From NIOZ-UU13 sp964653075 (lineage in GTDB: Bacteria; Planctomycetota; Phycisphaerae; Sedimentisphaerales; Anaerobacaceae): a stretch of 64,000 bases of DNA. Made by a program: the position numbers and the translations under genes. The stretch lies in NCBI GenBank assembly GCA_964653075.1, contig CAZZAX010000010.1:1-64000 (forward strand), in the 5' to 3' direction. The notes under the pieces are model-generated. The model saw only the letters and a program-made list of their open reading frames with translations, did no database searches and had not been told where the DNA came from. Positions 40,450 to 49,997 of this stretch are shown here, piece after piece. Position 1 is the stretch's first letter; each line of letters opens with the position of its first letter.

Positions 40450-41904
40450 TTATTGATTCGATGGCAATAGCTGAACGGCCCCGATTTTATATCTGCGAAA
40501 CCCATCATCGTTTTCATGCGGCAGGGCAATAACAGGTGTGCCGTCGCGTTTTCCAACTGAGACATACAAATCATATATGCCGGGCTGTGTGTTTGGTGCG
40601 AAGCCATACGTATTTAGTGCTGCGGCAAAAGTTGAAGCGATAGTTCTGACCGGTAGCTTGCCTTGCGGACTTACGGCCAGGTCGCGAACATTGAATGATT
40701 CGTCACAGAAGGCCGCGATAATTCCGCCTTTATTGTCCTTGATGGTAAAGGCGATAAAGCCCCCCGGATAACAGGGTGCTACGGCTGCATTGGCCCATGT
40801 GCTTGTAATTGTGAAGGGCTCGCTCAGACGAATCTCTTTTGGGAAAACAGCCTTCTTTAATTGAATCCGATACCCCATCCGCCGGTTGATTTTCTCTATG
40901 ATATCACGGTTTTCATTGAGCAGGATTCTCGGCCACCAGTGTATTGACATGTAGCTGGCGTGGTATTCTTCGACAGCCCTGAGTAAAAGTGAGCCGTCGC
41001 CCCATGCGTTTTTGCGTTTGCTTGGACCGTAGTGTTCGTGTTCCAGAATCACAGGCAGCTTCGGCCAGAACTCCTCGGCCATTTCAGCGTGGAACCATGA
41101 GCGAGGCGGAGGCTGAACGCAGATGCTGTCGTCCCGGAGTGTTACGCCTTTGAACAGGGCATAATCTGTGATAGGGAAATGTCTTCCCGGCTCACCAGGC
41201 CCGGCAAAATCGTCACTGATTGCCAGCAGGGTCTTTTTGAAATGTTTACAATATAAATCGACGTGGATTTTCCGTGACTCAAAATCAAAAGGGAGCTTCG
41301 AGCTTGCCCATGTGTGTCCTTCACCCCAGACGCCGAACGAACCGATATCGATAAAAGCAACATTCGGATTATCATCGTATCGTTTTGCCAGCGCAGCCAG
41401 AAAGTGGTCAAGCTTTTCAAGGAAGATAGGGTCTTTGTAATCGGGTTCCCAGAATGGGCCGTCCTTGTCTACACCCTTGCCGACTGTGAAATTATATCCT
41501 TTTGCGCCGGCATCGTGGACCCACTTCGGTGTTGCCCAGCGCATCCAGGATTCTGTGCTGCTGATGCGAAGGGAAATCTGTTTACCCTTATCTATCCAGC
41601 GCTGGGCGGGGGTATCCAGCAGAGACCAGTTGAATTTGCCCTCCTGTGGTTCGAGGAAGGACCACGGAACCCGCAGGTAAACACAGGAAAGGCCGGGAAA
41701 GTCGTCGAGTGTATCGGAGGGCTTTAGTTTCGAGCCGTAGTTTGTGATGATGTTTGAGTAAAAGTGCATTGTCCAGCCCATCTGTGGATTGATGAGTGCC
41801 CGGCCGTGGTCAATTGGTTCGACGATTTGCAGAGTCGATTCCTGTGCCAGTGAGGATATAGCGATAAGGATGGTAATGCTTAAAATAAATAGAAATCTAT
41901 TCAT
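40450..41904 (-). CDS. Secreted DUF4832-type glycosidase-like protein
   Basis: 484 residues with a signal peptide (RFLFILSITILIAISSLA). The body looks like a TIM barrel of clan GH-A type: NPQMGWTMHFYSN, YLRVPWSFLEPQEGKFNWSLLD (as in GH42-like proteins), FIDIGSFGVWGEGHTW and PVILEHEHYG, where glutamates in GEGHTW and EHEHYG could be the acid/base and nucleophile. The C-terminal part is beta-rich (LSEPFTITSTWANAAVAPCYPGGFIAF), as in DUF4832. The activity is not known for the family. It is convergent with the MocA-type genes. AAAGGA precedes the ATG by about 11 bases. Confidence 0.75.
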   Translation of the reverse strand: MNRFLFILSITILIAISSLAQESTLQIVEPIDHGRALINPQMGWTMHFYSNIITNYGSKLKPSDTLDDFPGLSCVYLRVPWSFLEPQEGKFNWSLLDTPAQRWIDKGKQISLRISSTESWMRWATPKWVHDAGAKGYNFTVGKGVDKDGPFWEPDYKDPIFLEKLDHFLAALAKRYDDNPNVAFIDIGSFGVWGEGHTWASSKLPFDFESRKIHVDLYCKHFKKTLLAISDDFAGPGEPGRHFPITDYALFKGVTLRDDSICVQPPPRSWFHAEMAEEFWPKLPVILEHEHYGPSKRKNAWGDGSLLLRAVEEYHASYMSIHWWPRILLNENRDIIEKINRRMGYRIQLKKAVFPKEIRLSEPFTITSTWANAAVAPCYPGGFIAFTIKDNKGGIIAAFCDESFNVRDLAVSPQGKLPVRTIASTFAAALNTYGFAPNTQPGIYDLYVSVGKRDGTPVIALPHENDDGFRRYKIGAVQLLPSNQ

Positions 41905-42289
41905 TATGCCATTATCCTTTATACTGTTTGTACATTTTTAATATTTTTCATTATCGCTTACTATGTCCATTATAGCGGCTCTTTGCCCTTTTGCACGATA
42001 CATTTGAGTGACGGTGATTTTAACCCACAACCGGGGATATAAAAGCGGTTTGCCGGCAATGGCTGTTCTAAATTATAATGGCAAAGAAAGATTGTATGTC
42101 TGTTTTCTTGCTTTTCACTTCGAGTCTAATATACTGTTTATAAGAATTTCTTTGTGAATAAAGTTACCCTGATGCTGACGAAACGACCGCGCCTTGAGAG
42201 GCTCTGGTTGCATAGTTTCTGTTTGCTTGATTTTTTTCTTCAAGTAATGTCAGAGTAGAGAAAAGAGATTAGTAGAGAGATAGACAACA
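41905..42289. other. Intergenic region between divergent secreted-protein genes
   Basis: No gene is supported. On the minus strand TATAAT (41969-41974) may be the -10 box for the DUF4832 gene, but no good -35 is seen. Nothing else is recognised. Confidence 0.35.
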
Positions 42290-44317
42290 ATGCAAATAAG
42301 TTATTCAAAAATTTTCTTAACGGTGGTACTTCTGGTTCTAATAAACTCCTGTTCAATTATATCCCTTGAGCAGCGGCCGTTTGCCTCTAAAGATTCATCG
42401 TGTAATTATTTTAAGATTCAGGTGGTGGACCGACAGACCGGACGGGGTGTGCCTTTGGTCGAATTGAGGACTACAAATAACATCCGTTATTTCACGGACA
42501 GCAATGGAATAGTAGCATTCTATGAACCGGGTTTGATGGACAGGGAGGTCTTTTTCTTTATTGAAAGTCATGGTTATGAATATCCTAAAGATGGGTTTGG
42601 TTTTCATGGAACAAGACTAAAGACAATACGCGGAGGCAGAGCAGTTATCAAAATCAACCGTATTAATATTGCCGAGCGGCTTTATCGAGTCACAGGTCAG
42701 GGGATATATCGCGACAGTGTTCTTACAGGGCATCCGGATCCATTACAAAATCCGGTTCTCAATGGGCAGGTAACAGGGCAGGACTCGGTATATACTTGTA
42801 TCTACAGGGATAGATTGTTCTGGTTGTGGGGCGATACAAATAGACCCTCCTATCCACTTGGTCACTTTGGAACGGCCGGGGCGGTCTCAAATCTTCCGGA
42901 ACATGGAGGGCTTGGCCCTGCTATAGGTGTTAACCTTGAATATTATGTTGATAAGAACGGATTTAGCCGGCCAATTTCCCCGTTAAAAGAACCCGGTTTA
43001 GTATGGCTTGACGGATTACTGACAGTAAAAGATAACGAAGAACAAGAGCGGATGGTTGCTAAATTTGCCCGTATGAAAAGTCTTGGACAAGCTTATGAGC
43101 GAGGGCTGGTGGTTTTCAACGATGAAATACAGTCGTTCGAGCCGCTAGTGCGTTCTGGTGTTGAGTTTTTGTCGTTTTCCAATTCCGGGCATGCTGTTCG
43201 GGTAAGTGTTGACGACAAAGAATACTACTATTTTGCAACACAATTTCCGCTGGCAGTTCGTATGCGTGTCAGAGCTGAGTGGGAAGATATCATCGATCCG
43301 AATCAATACGAGGTATTGACATCTCTTGGGTCAAAAATATCTGATGACGGAGATGCACAGAGAATGGACCTGGCTGAGGATGAGAATCCATATCGGTGGC
43401 TTCGTGCCGGAGAGCTTATTGAAGGTGAGGCTTTCACGAAGACTTCGTTAATAAAGGCGCTGGAAGAAGAAAAGAAGGACGTGCATCTGTACGACATTGA
43501 GTCCGGCAAAAGAATATCTCCTCATGGCGGCAGTGTTTATTTCAATAACTACCGGAACAGATGGATTATGATAACAGTGCAGCAGTTCGGAGAAAGCTCT
43601 TATCTGGGTGAGGTCTGGTATGCCGAAGCCGACACGCCTGTCGGGCCCTGGGCTTATGCCAGAAAGATTGCAACGCATAATAAATACTCTTTCTACAATC
43701 CAAAGCAACATCCGTTTTTCGACAAAGACGGCGGCCGGTTAGTCTTTTTCGAAGGCACTTATACACACACATTTTCAGGTTCTGCTGAGAATGCAACGCC
43801 CCGTTATGACTACAACCAGGTCATGTACCGATTGAATCTTGATGATTCCCTTCTTGCCCTGCCTGTTGCGGTCTATCAGTTGGGGGACGGACAAGGTAGA
43901 AAGAGCTATCTGCTGCGTGACGGTGTAGAAAAGGCCGGCCAGTGGGACTCTGTCGAAGCAGTACCTTTTTATGCGGTTGAGCCGGACAGAGCAAATGACG
44001 GGCTGGTTCCTGTTTATGCCGACACAATCTCCGCCAAGAGCGGGCGGACAATTTCTTTAAATGTAGAAGGCTCCGGTCCGTCTGCCAGGCTGCTTTTTTA
44101 TGCTTTAGCATCGGATAATCAAAAGAAAGAGAATTCCTGCGTAGCAGCCCTTTTTGAATATCATCATATTGATACCGGGCAGCATCTTTATTCCACCGAA
44201 CAGCAGTTACAGAACAGGGATTGGATTCGTGCGGAAAAACCTTTATGTTTGGTTTGGAAAGCACCATCAGAGGTGCTTCTTATAGACAGCAAGGCAAAAC
44301 CGACTCATAGGTACTAA
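42290..44317 (+). CDS. Lipoprotein with predicted beta-propeller, function unknown
   Basis: 675 residues with a lipoprotein signal (IFLTVVLLVLINSC). Residues about 35-120 form a carboxypeptidase-regulatory-like Ig domain (FKIQVVDRQTGRGVPLVELRTTNNIRYFTDSNGIVAFYEP). The next 400 residues carry propeller-like motifs: RDRLFWLWGDTNRPSYPLG, GLVWLDGLLTVKD, YNPKQHPFFDKDGGRLVFFEGTYTHTF, similar in texture to GH43/GH32-type five-bladed enzymes. The C-terminus (CVAALFEYHHIDTGQHLYSTE) resembles a repeat found after secreted enzymes. No catalytic residues can be named with confidence. Probably an outer-face enzyme of glycan metabolism. Confidence 0.6.
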   Translation: MQISYSKIFLTVVLLVLINSCSIISLEQRPFASKDSSCNYFKIQVVDRQTGRGVPLVELRTTNNIRYFTDSNGIVAFYEPGLMDREVFFFIESHGYEYPKDGFGFHGTRLKTIRGGRAVIKINRINIAERLYRVTGQGIYRDSVLTGHPDPLQNPVLNGQVTGQDSVYTCIYRDRLFWLWGDTNRPSYPLGHFGTAGAVSNLPEHGGLGPAIGVNLEYYVDKNGFSRPISPLKEPGLVWLDGLLTVKDNEEQERMVAKFARMKSLGQAYERGLVVFNDEIQSFEPLVRSGVEFLSFSNSGHAVRVSVDDKEYYYFATQFPLAVRMRVRAEWEDIIDPNQYEVLTSLGSKISDDGDAQRMDLAEDENPYRWLRAGELIEGEAFTKTSLIKALEEEKKDVHLYDIESGKRISPHGGSVYFNNYRNRWIMITVQQFGESSYLGEVWYAEADTPVGPWAYARKIATHNKYSFYNPKQHPFFDKDGGRLVFFEGTYTHTFSGSAENATPRYDYNQVMYRLNLDDSLLALPVAVYQLGDGQGRKSYLLRDGVEKAGQWDSVEAVPFYAVEPDRANDGLVPVYADTISAKSGRTISLNVEGSGPSARLLFYALASDNQKKENSCVAALFEYHHIDTGQHLYSTEQQLQNRDWIRAEKPLCLVWKAPSEVLLIDSKAKPTHRY

Positions 44318-44569
44318 GTTTTGACGAGTCGTTTACGCCTGTACTGATAGCTCTTGGCTTTTGATTCTCGTACTCAAAAGCAGTTTATCTTCACACAAAA
44401 TAATTGAGTACCGAGCCTGACCATGTTTGTTTTCAGTGAGGATGAGGGATTAAAAGAAAAAAGGAAATACAAGGTAAAAAATGATGTTATTTTCTTCTTG
44501 ATTGCTTGGCCGGACAATGTACGATTATAATGGTTTTGAATTGAGAGGGAATTGTTGAAAGGTGGTAAA

Positions 44570-45412
44570 ATGAGCGGAAAGAAAAGAAAGGGGGAATTGG
44601 CGCGCCAGATAACAGAACTCGTTGATAGGCTGCCGCTTTTCCCCCATAATATTGATGAGCTTTTGACAACTGCCGTTAAGCCTACCGAAGATAACAAAGA
44701 AATACTTCGCTTGATTGAGAGCGATCCGGATCTTAGTGCCGAGCTTTTGCAGGTGGCGCGTTCTTACTATGGAACAGTTGCTGAAATCAATACTATCGAG
44801 GATGCTGTGAACCAGGTTGGTCTGCGGGCGCTGGTGCAGTTGATTGGAATATCATACGCAAGAAACGCAATCTATGAAGAGTTCAACGCGCTGAAATATC
44901 TGAATGAATACATTGATCACTCGGAAAACATTTCCATGAGTTGTCGCATTCTGGCTGAGATTTGCGGCGTACCACAGGATGAGCTTGAGATATATACTGT
45001 GGCGGGACTGATCCATGATGTAGGACGGCTGGCCATCATGGTCGCGAGTAACAGAACCAGCGCCCATGTATTAGGCACGTTATGGGATAAGATGGCATCG
45101 GTTATTCACGATGAAAATGCAACATTGGGGACCGATCATTGCGAAATAGGAATGCGAATCTGCCAAAAGTGGAATTTCTCCTCCATCATTCAGGATGGGG
45201 TATTGAGGCATCACAGCCCAATTTATGACAGTGAGTTCAGTTTTGCCGGTGCATTGATATTCGTTTCACATTTTTTATCGGTCAGCGACCCCAGCGGAGA
45301 AATTCTTTCGAGCTTGATGGCTTCAGAAGTGTTAAACAAGCTGGCTTTAACGTCGAGTGATTTTGATAAGGCAAGAGACATATACAAATCACGCGCTTTG
45401 AATAACATTTGA
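44570..45412 (+). CDS. HDOD-domain protein
   Basis: About 280 residues. The HDOD domain is seen as LPLFPHNIDELLTTA, ILRLIESDPDLSAELLQVARS, IEDAVNQVGLRALVQLI and the partly kept HD-like VAGLIHDVGRLAIMV. HDOD proteins are signalling proteins related to HD phosphohydrolases, usually without catalysis. Here the IHDVGRLA motif keeps the His-Asp pair, which is unusual for HDOD and may mean residual metal binding. AAGGTGG lies 4-5 bases before ATG 44570. TTGCTT-N18-TATAAT about 45 bases upstream is a possible promoter. Neighbours are unrelated secreted proteins. Confidence 0.85.
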   Translation: MSGKKRKGELARQITELVDRLPLFPHNIDELLTTAVKPTEDNKEILRLIESDPDLSAELLQVARSYYGTVAEINTIEDAVNQVGLRALVQLIGISYARNAIYEEFNALKYLNEYIDHSENISMSCRILAEICGVPQDELEIYTVAGLIHDVGRLAIMVASNRTSAHVLGTLWDKMASVIHDENATLGTDHCEIGMRICQKWNFSSIIQDGVLRHHSPIYDSEFSFAGALIFVSHFLSVSDPSGEILSSLMASEVLNKLALTSSDFDKARDIYKSRALNNI

Positions 45413-45597
45413 CGGGCTGATTTGGCCGGGCACATATCATTTCAATGGCCGGGTATGGAGATATTGATCTCCTGGATGAGCAATATATCTTGGTACTGAC
45501 GGCTACAGAAAAAGTTCCCATAAAGTCCGAATGAAGTTTATAATACAATGTTTTCGTGATAAGCAGAATATAAGCATTTTAAGGTGGAGACAAAGCA

Positions 45598-47796
45598 ATG
45601 GTAAATAGAGTTATTGTGATAAATTGTATGGTTTTCTTGGTTATGATTTTAGCTTCCTGCCAGTCTATGAAGGCGGACTTGGTATGGAAGGCAAATGGCC
45701 CTAATCTCGATGTGGAATACAGTCAGAATACAGCGACAGTGCCGCAGTATGAAGTGTTTGAGATTTCCTTCAAGCACGAGAATGAATATGTTAGTCCTTT
45801 CTTCGATGTTACAGTCGATGTCATCTTTACTTCTCCATCAAAAAAGCAGGTGCGCGTTGGTGGATTCCACTACGGCTCTTCGTCGAAGCCATCAATCAGT
45901 AAGCGAAAAATAAAGACCGACAGAGGTCAGCGACAGCAGATAAGTTATGACTTTGAAAAGCAGGATATGTGGAAGGCTCGATTTGCTCCCTCGGAGCTTG
46001 GTAAATGGAAATACAATTTTGTGTTTAAAGATGTAAATGGCCAAAATGTGTCCGGTAGTGGAATTTTCACCTGTGTGAAAGGGCGCAGACCCAATCCGGG
46101 ATTTGTCCGGCGGCATCCGAGAAATCCTTTTCGATTAGTCTTTGACGATGGCAGTCCGTATTTCCCAATTGGGCTTCAGGACTGCTGGGGTGACAATTCG
46201 GGCAGCGGTTCTGTTTTGGACCAGTGTTCAATGGAGGGGCCTTTTCGGACCGACCTGAAAGAGCCGCCGCCTCTGCCTCCCGGGCCGCTTTTTGTACGCG
46301 GCCCATCCGAGAATCCTCAGAATGCAGATGTTTATTTCCGGCGTTTTTCACAATGCGGTTTCAACCTGTATCGCTTCTCGCAACAAAATTGCTCCTACCA
46401 GCTTTATGAGGACCTGGACAATTATCTTGTCCATGAAGGTATTATGACGGATGAGCTACTTTGCAGTGCCCGCAAGTATGGCTTTAGTATTTTTTATGGG
46501 ATTTTCGGCTATAAGAAGGTTTTTAACGATGATCCGTATAACGAAACAGGCTTATCGAAGGTAAAGAGGTTCATAAAATACAGCGTTGACAGGTGGGGGG
46601 CTTATGTGGATTTCTGGGAATTTCTTAATGAGCAAAAGGCCGACGACCGCTGGTATGAAATCATGGTGCCTTACATCAAATCGATTGATCCGTATCATCA
46701 TCCGGTTACAACAAGCTGGGAGCGGCCGGAGCTTGACGGAATCGAAATCAATGCCCCGCACTGGTACCAGAGAGAAAACGAGATTGAATCGGACGCGATT
46801 ACTGCTTCGAAAGCAAAGAACTGGAAGAAATATAATATGCCGGTCGTGGTTGGTGAGCAGGGAAATCATACTAACAGGCGTAAACCTCGACCACCGGGCG
46901 TCGGCGGTGTATGGGATGACCGTTCGGCGCTGCGAATGCGCATTCGAAACTGGACAGCCTTTTTCAATGAGATTGTCTTTATTTTCTGGAACACAAGCTA
47001 CGCCAGAGACGGCCATTTTATGAATATCTGGCTCGGACCGAAGGAACGGGAATATGTAAGGGCAATGCAGGATTTTGCATATTATCTCGATAAAGATGTT
47101 CGTATAGTTCCAGTTAAGGTCTCGCAGCCGGAGGCGGTTCGTGCCTATGGCCTGGCTTCGAAAAAGTGTGCCGGTGTTTATCTGCACCACTTCAGCGACC
47201 ACACTAAACCGCTCACAGGTCTCAGAATTAATCTTGATATTCCGGAGGATGCCAGGGGATACTGGTACTGCCCTGAAAACGCGGCGATTCTCAAAACGGT
47301 TGATGTATCGGCGGGAGCTAACAGCCTTGAAGTTCCGGAGTTTACTGTGGACATTGCATTTCTTGTTACTCAGGCTGGGCCTCCGGATATTGACAAGGAT
47401 GGCAGACCTAACAATCTCGATGCGGACGATGATGGAGACGGTGTGCCTGATAAGGAAGATGCCTTTCCTTTGGAGCCACAGGAGTGGCGGGACAAAGATG
47501 GAGACTGGATTGGTGATAATCTTGATGCCGACGATGATGGCGATGGTGTAGCTGATGATTGGAATAAAAACGGTGTCCCCGATTATGACGAATTGGATAT
47601 AGACGGTGACGGAGTGGACAGGGCTAAATCTGTTCCCTGGGATGTTTTTCCCTTGGACCCAAAAGAATGGCGGGACACCGATGGCGACAGTGTTGGTGAT
47701 AATAGTGACCTTGATGATGACAATGATGGCTATAGCGATAAAGAGGAAATTAGATTTGGAACCGACCCTTTGGATAAATTAAGCTTTCCAACATAA
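45598..47796 (+). CDS. DUF5060 glycosidase-like lipoprotein with calcium-repeat C-terminus
   Basis: 732 residues with a lipoprotein signal (VFLVMILASC). An N-terminal DUF5060 beta-sandwich (WKARFAPSELGKWKYNFVFKD) precedes a TIM-barrel glycosidase of clan GH-A: WEFLNEQKAD (E345, acid/base candidate) and VVVGEQGN (E420, nucleophile candidate). The last 140 residues are thrombospondin type 3-like Ca2+ repeats (DADDDGDGVPDKEDAFPLEP repeated about three times, then a final EEIRFGTDPLD). Such stalks hold secreted enzymes rigidly from the surface. The substrate is unknown. TATAAT at 45539-45544 lies upstream. Confidence 0.8.
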   Translation: MVNRVIVINCMVFLVMILASCQSMKADLVWKANGPNLDVEYSQNTATVPQYEVFEISFKHENEYVSPFFDVTVDVIFTSPSKKQVRVGGFHYGSSSKPSISKRKIKTDRGQRQQISYDFEKQDMWKARFAPSELGKWKYNFVFKDVNGQNVSGSGIFTCVKGRRPNPGFVRRHPRNPFRLVFDDGSPYFPIGLQDCWGDNSGSGSVLDQCSMEGPFRTDLKEPPPLPPGPLFVRGPSENPQNADVYFRRFSQCGFNLYRFSQQNCSYQLYEDLDNYLVHEGIMTDELLCSARKYGFSIFYGIFGYKKVFNDDPYNETGLSKVKRFIKYSVDRWGAYVDFWEFLNEQKADDRWYEIMVPYIKSIDPYHHPVTTSWERPELDGIEINAPHWYQRENEIESDAITASKAKNWKKYNMPVVVGEQGNHTNRRKPRPPGVGGVWDDRSALRMRIRNWTAFFNEIVFIFWNTSYARDGHFMNIWLGPKEREYVRAMQDFAYYLDKDVRIVPVKVSQPEAVRAYGLASKKCAGVYLHHFSDHTKPLTGLRINLDIPEDARGYWYCPENAAILKTVDVSAGANSLEVPEFTVDIAFLVTQAGPPDIDKDGRPNNLDADDDGDGVPDKEDAFPLEPQEWRDKDGDWIGDNLDADDDGDGVADDWNKNGVPDYDELDIDGDGVDRAKSVPWDVFPLDPKEWRDTDGDSVGDNSDLDDDNDGYSDKEEIRFGTDPLDKLSFPT

Positions 47797-47804
47797 TCTT
47801 AGGT

Positions 47805-47832
47805 TTGAAAGTAATGCTCGAAAAGGTATAAT
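47805..47832 (+). promoter_or_regulatory. Sigma70-type promoter of the Tat-exported TIM-barrel gene
   Basis: TTGAAA (47805-47810) and TATAAT (47827-47832) with 16 bases between them, about 43 bases before the start at 47876. Confidence 0.6.
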
Positions 47833-47875
47833 AACTAAAGCTTTTTGAGAATAATTAGATTAATGGAGGACGACC

Positions 47876-48862
47876 ATGAAATCATGGCTTAATCGTCGAA
47901 GATTTATTAAGAAGTCACTCTTAACTTCCGCCGGTAGCGCATTATCGCTGCAGATAGGCTCAGGAAAGATACTTGCACAGGGCACGTCAAAACAGCCTAT
48001 GAACCGGCCTACACCTGCGGCCGGTTTACCAAAGGGAAGGATTGGCGAGCTTAATGTCAGCCGTTTATTTCTGGGTGGCAATCTGCTTACGCACTTTACC
48101 CACAGCCGCGACCTGAAATATGTCTATAATTTGACGGCGCATTATAACACCGAAGAGAAAATACATGAGACTATGGCAATCGCCGAAGCCCATGGAATCG
48201 ATACGCTCGTAATACATACTGCGCCCGGAATCATGAGCAAGCTGAAGAAATACCGCCATCAGCAGGGCGGAAAGATAAAATGGATTATATGTCCTACGGC
48301 CCCCATCGAGGGGCAATTGGAAGCCTATGGCGAACAGGTTCGCATGCTTGCCGACGAGGGTACTGACGCAATTTATCTCTGGGGTGTCCATGCGGACAGA
48401 CTTGTCGCTCAGGGTAAAATTGATATGATTGCAAAGGCTGTGGAAATCGCCAAAGATCAGGGAGTGCCTTCAGGTGTTGGGGCGCATGATCTTAAGGTAA
48501 TTATGGAATGCGAGAAGAACCAGGTCGATGCGGACTTTTATATCAAGACTTTCCACCATCATAACTATCCTACTGCACCGAAGCCGAATGAACTGACGAA
48601 AGTAATTGCTGAAGTGCCGGGTTACTGGTGCAACAATCCTCAGAAGGTAGCTGATTTTATGAAGACCGTAGAGAAACCATGGATTGCTTTCAAGGTCATG
48701 GCTGCCGGTGCCATACCGCCGAAAAATGCGTTCCGCTACGCCTTTGAAAAAGGTGCCGACCATATCCTGGCGGGAATGTTTGATTTTGAGATAGCCGAAG
48801 ATGCCCTCATTGCAAAAACGGTCATGGCCGATGTCAAGAGAACTCGTCCGTGGAGAAGCTGA
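47876..48862 (+). CDS. Tat-exported TIM-barrel protein, aldo/keto-reductase-like
   Basis: 328 residues. A twin-arginine signal is present (NRRRFIKKSLLTSAGSALSL). The mature part begins GELNVSRLFLGGNLLTHFTHSRDL, then ETMAIAEAHGIDTLVIHTAPG, a pattern like the start of aldo/keto reductases (SRLxLGGN, then helix and DTA). TIM-barrel strands follow: KIKWIICPTAP, DAIYLWGVHADRL, PSGVGAHDLKVIMECE and PWIAFKVMAAGAIPPK. No Fe-S cysteine cluster is visible. The cofactor and substrate are unknown. TGGAGG lies 5-6 bases before the ATG and a good promoter is found upstream. Confidence 0.75.
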   Translation: MKSWLNRRRFIKKSLLTSAGSALSLQIGSGKILAQGTSKQPMNRPTPAAGLPKGRIGELNVSRLFLGGNLLTHFTHSRDLKYVYNLTAHYNTEEKIHETMAIAEAHGIDTLVIHTAPGIMSKLKKYRHQQGGKIKWIICPTAPIEGQLEAYGEQVRMLADEGTDAIYLWGVHADRLVAQGKIDMIAKAVEIAKDQGVPSGVGAHDLKVIMECEKNQVDADFYIKTFHHHNYPTAPKPNELTKVIAEVPGYWCNNPQKVADFMKTVEKPWIAFKVMAAGAIPPKNAFRYAFEKGADHILAGMFDFEIAEDALIAKTVMADVKRTRPWRS

Positions 48863-48988
48863 TGTAGTGTCTCGAAAATGACTGATTAGGTCGAAACTGC
48901 CGCTATAATTTGTTCTATTCGGCAACTATTTATTATGGCAAAAGCGCCCTAAATGAACAGCAGTCAAAAATGAAATGTTGTTCTTCCT

Positions 48989-49876
48989 ATGAAGATTTAT
49001 GTAAAGCTATTATTTACGACGCTGTTCTGGGGCGGCACTTTTATTGCAGGCAGGATTGTCTCTCAAAACGTTGGACCTTTCTCAATCGCATTCCAAAGAT
49101 TTGCAATAGCCTCGATATTTCTCATATTGCTCACCTTGAAAATTGAAGGTAAGCTGCCTGCACTGAAGAAGTTTCAAATCTTCCCTGTTATTCTGTTGGG
49201 GATGACGGGCATATTCACGTACAACGTTATGTTCTTCAAAGGACTCAAAATAATTGAGGCGTCCCGGGCTTCTCTTATAATTGCAACGTGCCCGGTATTC
49301 ATAACAATCTTCTCGGCCGTTTTCTTAAAAGAGGAAATCAATCTTATCAAGGGCCTTGGAATTATCATTTCTGTAAGCGGAGCAATAATAGTAATCTCAA
49401 AGGGAAATATAGAGCAGATGTTCAGGACAGGTCTGGGCTTGGGGGAACTTTACATTTTTTGCTGCGTCCTGAGCTGGGTCGCTTACTCGCTGATAGGCAA
49501 GGGCGTTATGAGAAACCTTTCTCCACTTGCTTCTGTTTCGTATTCGGCCATAGTCGGGGCCGTCGCTTTGTTTATTCCTGCCTGCTTTGAAGGAGTGCTG
49601 CAAAATTTCAGTCACCAGTCAGTACTTGACTGGTCATGTATCAGTTATCTGAGCATTTTTGGGACCGTCATCGGATTTGTCTGGTATTATCAAGGCGTGC
49701 AGCATCTTGGTCCGACGAAAGCCGGTTTGTTCATAAATTTCGTCCCTATCTTTGCCATTCTTTGCGCTTTTATTATCCTGCACGAGCCAATCACCATCTC
49801 GCTTGTAGTTGGTACAGTGCTGGTCATCTCCGGTGTCTATTTGACGAACAGACCCTCTAATATTAATAAGACATAA
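48989..49876 (+). CDS. EamA-family (DMT) transporter
   Basis: 295 residues with ten predicted membrane helices in two EamA repeats. Family motifs include LLFTTLFWGGTFIAGRIVSQNVGPFSIAFQRF at the start, EASRASLIIATCPVFITIFSAVFLKEEI at the end of the first half and GPTKAGLFINFVPIFAILCAFIILHEPIT at the end of the second. These proteins export amino acids, metabolites or nucleotide sugars. The ribosome site is weak. It lies just before a dicarboxylate/amino-acid symporter and two dipeptidases, which suggests an amino-acid role, but this is inference. Confidence 0.92.
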   Translation: MKIYVKLLFTTLFWGGTFIAGRIVSQNVGPFSIAFQRFAIASIFLILLTLKIEGKLPALKKFQIFPVILLGMTGIFTYNVMFFKGLKIIEASRASLIIATCPVFITIFSAVFLKEEINLIKGLGIIISVSGAIIVISKGNIEQMFRTGLGLGELYIFCCVLSWVAYSLIGKGVMRNLSPLASVSYSAIVGAVALFIPACFEGVLQNFSHQSVLDWSCISYLSIFGTVIGFVWYYQGVQHLGPTKAGLFINFVPIFAILCAFIILHEPITISLVVGTVLVISGVYLTNRPSNINKT

Positions 49877-49997
49877 TATGAGCCCAAATATATGACAGCA
49901 GGGCTGTAGATTAGCTTTGTAGTGTTCTTCTTTGACTTGTGGTTTTTTCTTTATTATTATCTTCTTAAGCTATAAACCTGAATGACAGGTATTACCA

